8,559 bases of DNA from a bacterium. GTDB lineage: Bacteria; Chlamydiota; Chlamydiia; Chlamydiales; Rhabdochlamydiaceae. The notes beneath the pieces are model-generated. The model was given only the letters and a program-made list of their open reading frames with translations. It made no database searches and was not told the origin of the DNA. Below, in pieces: positions 1 to 5,556 of this stretch. The stretch covers positions 1 through 8,559 of the forward strand of contig JAKAAD010000039.1 in the NCBI GenBank assembly GCA_021802305.1, in the 5' to 3' direction. Position numbers and translations under genes: made by a program. The first letter of the stretch is position 1; every line of letters begins with the position of its first letter.

Positions 1-1021
1 CTATGGCATCTGCCTGTACGCATAAACCAGAACTCTGCAGTCGATGCTTCAGAGGAGAGGCATCCGTTTCCATAAGAATGATGTCTAATAATTGAAGAGC
101 AAGGACATCTTCTTGATCTACAAGGGGAAAGGTCAACCAACCTAAAGCAACTGTTGTGATTCCCTCTTCCCCTTCACTTGCCGAATAGGAGATTTCTTTG
201 CGAAGAGTAGTTTTTCTTCGCTTTTGACGTTGTATGCTGGGAAGAGGGGGGAGTTTAGAGACATGTTTGAGTACTTTTTCTGAAATGAAATCGAGATGTT
301 TTTTGAGCGAAAAATTTCCATAAAAGAAAAAGAGAGTATGACTTGGGTGGTAATAGGTTTCGTGAAAGGCAACGAGCTCTGCATAGGTAAGGTTGGGGAT
401 TTCTTTAGGATCTCCCCCTGAATTAAAGGCATAGGGGAGATCTGGCACGAGCATTGCAAGCATCGCATGCCAGAGACGTGCGTCCGGAGAAGCCATTGCC
501 CCCTTCATCTCATTAAAGACGATTCCTTTGATTTTCAAAGGACTTTTAGGATCGTTGGGCTGAGAAAATTCCAATCGATGTCCTTCTTGTAAAAAACTCG
601 ATTTTCGCAGCAAAGGATGAAATACTGCATCACAGTAGACATCGAGCAAATTATAGAAATCTTTCTCTACTTGAGAAGCTGCGGGATAACAGGTGAAATC
701 AGAACCCGTTAGTGCATTCATAAAGGTGTTCAAACTCCTTTTTTGCATGGAAAAAAAGGGGTCTTTTACCGGGAAGCGGCGCGATCCACAGAGTACTGCA
801 TGTTCGAGGATGTGGGCAACGCCATTCGAACTTGTCGGCAGCGTTTTGAAAGCGATGGAGAAGAGATTTTCCGGATCATCGCAAGCAATGTGCATAACTA
901 TTGCACCGGATGGTAAGTGGCTAAGTTCATACAAAACGCATTTTAGTTCCTCGATCGGCTTTACTTTTGTTACGACAAAATCAAGATAACGATCACCTTG
1001 TGCAAAAAACATACGATTCAT
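1..1021 (-). CDS. M16C (PreP/Cym1-type) zinc metalloprotease, 3' end outside window
   Basis: An open frame runs from ATG at 1021 to the left edge, giving the first 340 residues of a protein whose family is usually about 970-1000 residues long. It should be an insulinase-type peptidase that degrades unstructured peptides in a closed chamber. The inverted zinc motif H70-I-L-E73-H74 is followed by the PreP-type CGSRRFPVKDPF segment. The third zinc ligand is E171 in GIVFNEMKG, exactly 101 residues after H70, as in human PreP (104/205, from memory). The start is uncertain. ATGs at 1021 and 1012 are in frame, neither has a Shine-Dalgarno site, and the frame stays open upstream into the nrdB 3' end. 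I chose 1021 because similarity to the family begins about 10 residues later. The gene starts 43 bp after the nrdB stop, so co-transcription with nrdAB is plausible. No signal peptide is visible. Family assignment is secure; the physiological substrate is unknown. Confidence 0.93.
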   Translation of the reverse strand, partial: MNRMFFAQGDRYLDFVVTKVKPIEELKCVLYELSHLPSGAIVMHIACDDPENLFSIAFKTLPTSSNGVAHILEHAVLCGSRRFPVKDPFFSMQKRSLNTFMNALTGSDFTCYPAASQVEKDFYNLLDVYCDAVFHPLLRKSSFLQEGHRLEFSQPNDPKSPLKIKGIVFNEMKGAMASPDARLWHAMLAMLVPDLPYAFNSGGDPKEIPNLTYAELVAFHETYYHPSHTLFFFYGNFSLKKHLDFISEKVLKHVSKLPPLPSIQRQKRRKTTLRKEISYSASEGEEGITTVALGWLTFPLVDQEDVLALQLLDIILMETDASPLKHRLQSSGLCVQADAI

Positions 1022-1026
1022 CGTAT
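1011..1026 (-). other. Small hairpin plus T-run over the M16 protease start
   Basis: On the minus strand ATACGA and TCGTAT form a perfect 6-bp stem with a 4-nt TGAA loop, followed after one base by six T residues. Both candidate start codons of the protease (1021 and 1012) lie in or directly next to this hairpin. It resembles a weak intrinsic terminator after nrdB, or a structure that hides the start codon. The stem has only two G-C pairs, so function is doubtful. Confidence 0.3.
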
Positions 1027-1064
1027 CAAATATCGCAATAACCTTGCATTTCAGCTTTTTCGCG

Positions 1065-2087
1065 TTACCACTCGAGCATTGCCGCTGATTGGTATTCTGT
1101 TACTCTCGTCTCGAAAAAATTTTTCTCTTTACCAAGATCGATCGTCTCGCTCATCCATGGGAAGGGGTTCTTTGCTTGATAGCATGCCTTTAATCCAATG
1201 CGTTCAAGGCGACGATTGGCTATATATTGAACATAGTCTCGAAACATAGGTGCTGTAAGTCCTAAAATCCCTTGGGGTAAACAATCTTGTGCATACAAAA
1301 TTTCAAGTTCCACAGCTTTTTGAATCTTTTCCTCAATGCGTTGGGTAAATTCTGCCGTCCAAAGCGCTGGATTTTCTGTCTTGATTCCATTGATGAGATC
1401 AATGCCAAAATTCAAATGAATTGTTTCATCGCGAAGAATGTACTGAAACTGTTCCCCAATGCCGGTCATCTTATTTTGTCTATGAAAAGAAAGAATCATT
1501 GCAAAGCCGCTATAGAAGAAAATTCCCTCCATAATGATGTAAAAGCCAATCAAGTTTTCCAAAAATTTTTGCGCACCTTCCGGAGAATCCGTAGAAAAAT
1601 GGGGTTGCAGGATTTCTTCCGTGAGTTTCATTTCGAAAGCGTCTTTTGCATGAATGCTGTTGATTTCGTTGTACATGTTGAATATTTCACCTTGATCGAG
1701 ATTGAGGGATTCAACGATGTATAAGAAAGAATGCGTGTGGATTGCTTCTTCAAAGGCTTGTCGAAGAAGGTATTGCCGTACTTCCGGATTCGTTACGTGT
1801 TTAAAAATCGCAAGGACAATGTTATTGCCGACGATGCTTTCTGCTGTGCTAAAGAAGCCCAGGTTGCGCATGATGACATGGCGTTCTCGATCTGAAAGAA
1901 GTTCAGATTTCCATAGTTCTATATCCTTGGCCATGGGTACTTCGCTAGGCATCCAATGGTTCGCACATCCATTGAGATAATGCTCCCATGCCCACTTGTA
2001 TTTCAGAGGCATGAGTTGATTAACATCAACTTGTTTGCAGTTGATCAACCTCTTTTTGCTTGCATTAACACGCTGACCATGTTTCAT
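1065..2087 (-). CDS. nrdB: Ribonucleoside-diphosphate reductase, small subunit R2, class Ic (Mn/Fe type)
   Basis: A complete 340-residue R2 protein that houses the metal cofactor which starts radical transfer to NrdA during reduction of NDPs to dNDPs. All six metal ligands are present: E83, E114, H117, E187, E221 and H224. The residue at the usual radical tyrosine site is F121 (in HTHSFLYIVE). This is the hallmark of the chlamydial subclass Ic enzyme, in which a Mn(IV)/Fe(III) centre replaces the tyrosyl radical. The radical-path residues W45, Y123 and Y332 match W51, Y129 and Y338 of the C. trachomatis protein with a constant offset of 6 (numbers from memory). The start at 2087 is fixed by a strong AAGGAGGAG site three bases upstream. 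It lies 88 bp downstream of nrdA on the same strand and is presumably co-transcribed, although that gap holds a large inverted repeat. Metal content is inferred from the family, not visible in the sequence. Confidence 0.98.
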   Translation of the reverse strand: MKHGQRVNASKKRLINCKQVDVNQLMPLKYKWAWEHYLNGCANHWMPSEVPMAKDIELWKSELLSDRERHVIMRNLGFFSTAESIVGNNIVLAIFKHVTNPEVRQYLLRQAFEEAIHTHSFLYIVESLNLDQGEIFNMYNEINSIHAKDAFEMKLTEEILQPHFSTDSPEGAQKFLENLIGFYIIMEGIFFYSGFAMILSFHRQNKMTGIGEQFQYILRDETIHLNFGIDLINGIKTENPALWTAEFTQRIEEKIQKAVELEILYAQDCLPQGILGLTAPMFRDYVQYIANRRLERIGLKACYQAKNPFPWMSETIDLGKEKNFFETRVTEYQSAAMLEW

Positions 2088-2090
2088 ATT

Positions 2091-2099
2091 CTCCTCCTT
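2091..2099 (-). promoter_or_regulatory. Strong ribosome binding site of nrdB
   Basis: AAGGAGGAG lies three bases before ATG 2087, nearly identical in sequence and spacing to the site in front of nrdA. It fixes the nrdB start and gives nrdB independent translation initiation despite the structured spacer upstream. Confidence 0.85.
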
Positions 2100-2107
2100 A
2101 TTAGAAT

Positions 2108-2175
2108 TAGACCTCTTGCATAACTAAGCTTTTGTCAATTTTGGGGTTCTTTGGAACCGAAAAGCAAGAGGTCTA
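2108..2175. repeat. Perfect 12-bp inverted repeat with nested hairpin between nrdA and nrdB (possible mini-element)
   Basis: TAGACCTCTTGC at 2108-2119 is exactly mirrored by GCAAGAGGTCTA at 2164-2175, leaving 44 bp between the arms. Directly inside the right arm lies a second hairpin: GGTTC-TTTG-GAACC at 2145-2158, flanked by TTTT and AAAA (2139-2142 / 2160-2163). The element occupies most of the 88-bp spacer and ends at the nrdA stop codon (2176-2178). Possible target duplications are TA (2108-2109 / 2174-2175, which would leave GACCTCTTGC ends) or ATT (2106-2108 / 2175-2177). Removing the element plus one copy of the duplication would leave a compact spacer of roughly 20 bp carrying the nrdB ribosome site. 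There is no T-run after the stem, so it is not a standard intrinsic terminator. It could be a tiny transposon derivative or an mRNA stability or attenuation structure. The geometry is certain; the role is inference. Confidence 0.75.
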
Positions 2176-5100
2176 TTATTGACAACTTTCACAGCCTTCT
2201 TCGAGATTGCACGTTTTTTTAGGTGCCTCTGCAGGCCGTTCTACGACAATGTCGCTCGATGCAGATTTGTTTTTCATCCAACGCGGTTGAATCCCGCGCT
2301 TATTGATATCCGTTGTTGATTTTTCAATCTGCGTGGCTCCAAGCACGCGTGAATAGTACGTTGTCTTTAATCCCTTTGTCCATGCCAAAGTGTACGTTTG
2401 ATGAAGTTTTTTACCGCTAGCTTGGGCAAAATAAAGGTTGAGAGATTGTCCCATATCGATCCACTTTTGCCGACGAGAAGCACACTCAATGAGCCAATCG
2501 GGATCGATTTCAAACGCAGTAAGAAATACGGTTTTGATCTCTTGGGGGATGCGATCAATTTCTGCAATAGAACCATCAAAATACTTGAGATCATCGAGCA
2601 TCTCTTCATCCCAAAGTTGTAATTTTTTTAACCGTTCTACGAGATAAGGATTGGGTACAGTAAATTCCCCGGAAAGATTGGATTTAACAAAGAGATGTTT
2701 GTACGTGGGCTCAATCGATTGCGTAACACCGACGACATTCGCAATAGTTGCAGTAGGCGCTATAGCGAGCGTATTGCTATTGCGCATGCCCCATTGTTTG
2801 ATGTGCGCGCGCACTAATTCCCAATCAAGAGTTTCTGAGCGATCCACCTCTAAGAATCCTCCGCGCTCTTTCTCTAATATATCGAGTGTATCTTTAGGCA
2901 GGGATCCGCGATCCCATTTGGATCCCGGATAAGAGGGATAAGCTCCGCGTTCTTTCGCTAATTTGCTCGAAGCAAGGATCGCGTAATAAGAAATGATTTC
3001 CATGCTTTTGTCGGCAAATGCAACAGCTGCATGGCTTGCATAGCTAATATTTTGCATGTAAAGCGCATCTTGAAATCCCATCAAACCCAATCCAATGGGG
3101 CGATGCTGTAAATTGGATGCTCTCGCTTCTGATGTAGGATAAAAATTAATATCGATGACGTTGTCCAACATGCGCACGGCCATTGTGATCGTGTAGGCAA
3201 GTTTCTCTTCGTCGAGTTTATCTCCCCTCATATGCTCTGCTAAGTTAATCGAACCAAGATTGCAAACGGCTGTTTCGCTCTCAGAAGTATTGAGTAGGAT
3301 TTCCGTACAGAGGTTCGAAGAATGGACGACACCACAATGATCCTGAGGAGAACGAATATTAGAAGGATCTTTAAAGGTAATCCATGGATGTCCTGTCTCA
3401 AAGAGCATGCTCAACATTTTGCGCCAGAGGTTCAACGCTTCGACGCGCTTAAAGAGTTTGATTTCTCCAGCTTCGACGCGTTTTTCGTATGCAAGGTATT
3501 GTTCTTCAAATGCTTTGCCATATAGGTGATGAAGATCGGGGACATCATTAGGAGAGAAAAGAGTCCAATGTCCATTTTCTTGCACCCGCTTCATAAAAAG
3601 ATCAGGAATCCAGTTAGCCGTATTCATATCATGCGTGCGCCGTCTTTCATCCCCGGTATTTTTTCGAAGTTCGAGAAAATCTTCGATATCTAAATGCCAT
3701 GTCTCTAGGTATGCGCACATCGCTCCTTTGCGTTTTCCACCCTGATTTACTGCAACTGCCGTATCGTTTGCGACTTTGAGAAAGGGGATCACGCCTTGAC
3801 TCTTTCCATTAGTGCCGCGGATTCTCGCTCCTGTTGCTCGTACATTTGTCCAATCATTGCCAATTCCACCGGCCCACTTAGACAGCTGCGCATCATCTGC
3901 AATCACTTTAAAAATGTGACCAAGATCGTCTTTGACCGTAGAAAGATAGCAAGAGCTCAATTGCGAATGTCTTGTGCCTGCATTAAAGAGAGTGGGCGTA
4001 CTGCTAATGAATTGAAAGAGAGAGAGAATATTGTAAAACTCGACGGCATATGCAGTTTTTTTCTCCTTTTCCCCGAGGGCCAATCCCATCGCAACGCGCA
4101 TCCAAAACATTTGAGGTGTTTCCACGCGCTTGCCTTCATGATGAATGAAATAGCGATCATAGAGAATTTGCAATCCGAGATAGGAAAAGAGGTCATCTCG
4201 TTGCAATTGCATGGCTTGAGAGAGCGCATCTAGATCGAACTGCAGAAGATCCGGGTGGTAATGTTCAAGTGCAATGCCGCGTTCTATCCCTGCTTTAAAG
4301 GCAGCTCGATGTTTGGCTTCTAAAGAGGGGTCAGAAGCATCGCTTTGTAGGACTTCGCGATAGATGATATCGAGAAGAAGGCGAGCTCCTACTCGAGCAT
4401 ATGCGGGTTCGCGTTCAATTTTTGCTCGGGTAGCAAAAATGAGTGCGAGGTCGATTTCGTCTTCTTTGATTCCTTCGTAAAAATTCGCCACAGCACTATC
4501 GATAAGTTCTTGAAACGAGACAACATCCCCCAATCCACGGCATGCAAACTTCATGCGCTTTCTAAGCTCGCGCTCCGTTAAAATATGCGTTTCTCCCGCA
4601 GCTGTCGTGATGCGAAATTGGCGCGTTTTCTTCTCCTCTTGCTCTATAAAAGGAGTAGGCGTTTGCCCATTGGGCAACGCAGCCCGTTCTAGAATATACG
4701 TTTTGGCTACAGCAAAGTAGCCTTCTTGCATAAGCGTTTGTTCAATGACGTCTTCTATGTACGCGGTCGTAAGAGATTCTTCAGTTTTTGCATGTTCTAC
4801 TGCTTTAGAGACAACAATTTGCGTCAAAATATTGATGATATCGACAACGGCTACAGCAATGGGGCCTTGAAGGCCGTGCGCTTTGCGAAAGGATATTTCC
4901 AATTTAGTAGCAATTTTAATGGGATTAAAGCGCACCAAACTGCCGTCTTGCCGTTTGATTTTTAAATGCTCAAAAGAATCTTTGCGCAATAATTTTCGTT
5001 GATCGCGATAAATGATGTAATCCCTAGCCACTGCGTGATGGCCCATCTTCATTAATGCCATTTCCACTTGGTCTTGGATGCCTTCAACAGTAAGGACAAC

Positions 5101-5382
5101 ATTGGTTTGCGCATGATTGTGAAGTTCCATGAGTACCGCATCGCATACCGCTTCGGAAGTTTTAAAAAGCTCAGGTGGCAGAGGATTTTCTTTGAGAATA
5201 TGATGAGTGTCTTTAAATGCCGATTCGATGGCTCGAAGAATGCGTTCTTTTCGAAACGGAACAAGCGTTCCATTTCGCTTTACGATACTGGTTCGTTGCA
5301 TCGTTTCCAGGATAGCCTTCCTATTCACAGAGGAAAAGGGGGTCATCATTTCAATAGTAGATGTCGCTTTTTTATTTTCCAT
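2176..5382 (-). CDS. nrdA: Ribonucleoside-diphosphate reductase, large subunit R1, with N-terminal ATP-cones
   Basis: A complete 1068-residue catalytic subunit that reduces ribonucleoside diphosphates using a radical passed from NrdB. ATP-cone 1 spans about residues 32-130 (VKRNGTLVPF) and cone 2 about 140-237 (IKRQDGSLVRF). A degenerate third cone-like unit at about 256-337 lacks the KRxG motif. Such cones sense ATP versus dATP for overall activity control. The catalytic core shows C478 (SSC) and C707 as the redox pair, with N690, C692 (the thiyl radical site) and E694 in SNLCTE. Y1009-Y1010 form the interface radical path. The C-terminal tail ends in C1064-E-S-C1067, the thiol pair that accepts electrons from thioredoxin-like donors. 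The protein is much longer than E. coli NrdA (about 760 residues) but close to chlamydial R1 (about 1050, from memory). The start is fixed by a strong Shine-Dalgarno site. Two NrdR boxes lie upstream. Confidence 0.98.
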   Translation of the reverse strand: MENKKATSTIEMMTPFSSVNRKAILETMQRTSIVKRNGTLVPFRKERILRAIESAFKDTHHILKENPLPPELFKTSEAVCDAVLMELHNHAQTNVVLTVEGIQDQVEMALMKMGHHAVARDYIIYRDQRKLLRKDSFEHLKIKRQDGSLVRFNPIKIATKLEISFRKAHGLQGPIAVAVVDIINILTQIVVSKAVEHAKTEESLTTAYIEDVIEQTLMQEGYFAVAKTYILERAALPNGQTPTPFIEQEEKKTRQFRITTAAGETHILTERELRKRMKFACRGLGDVVSFQELIDSAVANFYEGIKEDEIDLALIFATRAKIEREPAYARVGARLLLDIIYREVLQSDASDPSLEAKHRAAFKAGIERGIALEHYHPDLLQFDLDALSQAMQLQRDDLFSYLGLQILYDRYFIHHEGKRVETPQMFWMRVAMGLALGEKEKKTAYAVEFYNILSLFQFISSTPTLFNAGTRHSQLSSCYLSTVKDDLGHIFKVIADDAQLSKWAGGIGNDWTNVRATGARIRGTNGKSQGVIPFLKVANDTAVAVNQGGKRKGAMCAYLETWHLDIEDFLELRKNTGDERRRTHDMNTANWIPDLFMKRVQENGHWTLFSPNDVPDLHHLYGKAFEEQYLAYEKRVEAGEIKLFKRVEALNLWRKMLSMLFETGHPWITFKDPSNIRSPQDHCGVVHSSNLCTEILLNTSESETAVCNLGSINLAEHMRGDKLDEEKLAYTITMAVRMLDNVIDINFYPTSEARASNLQHRPIGLGLMGFQDALYMQNISYASHAAVAFADKSMEIISYYAILASSKLAKERGAYPSYPGSKWDRGSLPKDTLDILEKERGGFLEVDRSETLDWELVRAHIKQWGMRNSNTLAIAPTATIANVVGVTQSIEPTYKHLFVKSNLSGEFTVPNPYLVERLKKLQLWDEEMLDDLKYFDGSIAEIDRIPQEIKTVFLTAFEIDPDWLIECASRRQKWIDMGQSLNLYFAQASGKKLHQTYTLAWTKGLKTTYYSRVLGATQIEKSTTDINKRGIQPRWMKNKSASSDIVVERPAEAPKKTCNLEEGCESCQ

Positions 5383-5385
5383 AAA

Positions 5386-5392
5386 CTCCTCC
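5386..5392 (-). promoter_or_regulatory. Strong ribosome binding site of nrdA
   Basis: GGAGGAG lies three bases before ATG 5382 and decides the start over later in-frame ATGs at residues 12, 13 and 28. It is almost the same as the nrdB site. Confidence 0.85.
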
Positions 5393-5410
5393 GTGTATAT
5401 TTGCGCCTAG

Positions 5411-5426
5411 ACACTAGATCTTGTAG
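5411..5426. promoter_or_regulatory. NrdR box 1 (distal to pssA, within nrdA leader)
   Basis: ACACTAGATCTTGTAG resembles the NrdR consensus ACACWATATATWGTGT: ACAC and TWG are kept while the centre is less AT-rich. Its start lies 32 bp, about three helical turns, from that of box 2, the typical spacing for the NrdR oligomer. It would lie in the nrdA 5' leader, downstream of the predicted nrdA start point. NrdR represses ribonucleotide reductase genes when dATP/ATP is high, and a chlamydial NrdR is known from the literature (C. trachomatis CT406, from memory). Confidence 0.75.
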
Positions 5427-5432
5427 ATCTTG
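5415..5432. repeat. Tandem 9-bp direct repeat within the nrdA-pssA control region
   Basis: TAGATCTTG occurs twice in immediate tandem (5415-5423 and 5424-5432). The first copy forms the centre of NrdR box 1. The second supplies the start of the pssA -35 (TTG of TTGACA). It looks like a local duplication that reshaped this control region. Confidence 0.6.
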
Positions 5433-5456
5433 ACATTCAAATACACTATATATAGT
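5430..5456 (+). promoter_or_regulatory. Predicted divergent promoter of pssA-rmuC
   Basis: A perfect TTGACA (5430-5435) is followed by a 15-nt spacer and TATAGT (5451-5456, one mismatch to TATAAT). The spacer is slightly shorter than ideal. Transcription would start near 5463, giving a leader of about 94 nt before pssA. The -10 overlaps both the nrdA -10 and NrdR box 2, and the -35 lies between the two NrdR boxes. Confidence 0.5.
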
Positions 5457-5458
5457 AG
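5443..5458. promoter_or_regulatory. NrdR box 2, overlapping the shared -10 region
   Basis: ACACTATATATAGTAG matches the NrdR consensus at all but the last two positions (AG instead of GT). The 10-bp core CTATATATAG is a perfect palindrome. It covers the predicted -10 of nrdA on the minus strand and the predicted -10 of pssA on the plus strand, so bound repressor would block both. Confidence 0.85.
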
Positions 5459-5476
5459 TTTTCGTCGCTTTGTCCA
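5449..5476 (-). promoter_or_regulatory. Predicted sigma-66/70-type promoter of nrdAB
   Basis: On the minus strand TGGACA (5476-5471, one mismatch to TTGACA) is followed by a 16-nt spacer and TATATA (5454-5449). A second register of the same AT run (5452-5447) has an 18-nt spacer. Transcription would start near 5442, giving a leader of about 60 nt. The -10 lies inside NrdR box 2 and the -35 lies inside a 14-bp palindrome. This is a sequence-based prediction only. Confidence 0.55.
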
Positions 5477-5482
5477 GACAAA
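5469..5482. promoter_or_regulatory. Palindrome TTTGTC-CA-GACAAA over the nrdA -35
   Basis: Perfect 6-bp arms are separated by 2 bp, and the predicted nrdA -35 lies within them. It does not resemble an NrdR box, so it may be a second operator. The chance of such a short palindrome arising randomly is not negligible. Confidence 0.35.
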
Positions 5483-5515
5483 AGAACGAGACCAGAACAG
5501 AAATGTCTTAAGGTG

Positions 5516-5548
5516 CAAAAAGTGAGTGATTAAAATCGCACATTTTTG
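5516..5548 (+). other. Possible leader hairpin upstream of pssA
   Basis: CAAAAAGTG (5516-5524) can pair with CACATTTTTG (5539-5548) with a single bulged A and a 14-nt loop. It ends 8 bases before ATG 5557 and sits where a ribosome binding site would be expected; no Shine-Dalgarno sequence is visible there. The stem is AT-rich and therefore weak. Confidence 0.3.
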
Positions 5549-5556
5549 TCATTCTT

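Noticed and set aside
142..468. 108-residue minus-strand open frame
   Set aside because: It is an off-frame reading inside the M16 protease gene, whose zinc-ligand-bearing frame is continuous over the same bases.
1287..1724. 145-residue plus-strand open frame
   Set aside because: Antisense shadow of nrdB, where the opposite strand encodes the complete metal-ligand set.
2133..2138. Perfect TTGACA on the minus strand in the nrdA-nrdB spacer as an internal nrdB promoter
   Set aside because: No -10-like hexamer lies 15-19 nt downstream; the nearest candidate (TCTAAT) is at 21 nt.
2108..2175. Rho-independent terminator after nrdA
   Set aside because: The arms are 44 bp apart and no T-run follows the stem on the transcribed strand.
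3796..4233. 145-residue plus-strand open frame
   Set aside because: Antisense shadow of the nrdA core region, with no domain or start signal.
5068..5433. 121-residue plus-strand open frame antisense to the nrdA 5' end
   Set aside because: It lies opposite the first ATP-cone of nrdA, has no recognisable domain and no ribosome site; the nrdA frame explains the sequence.
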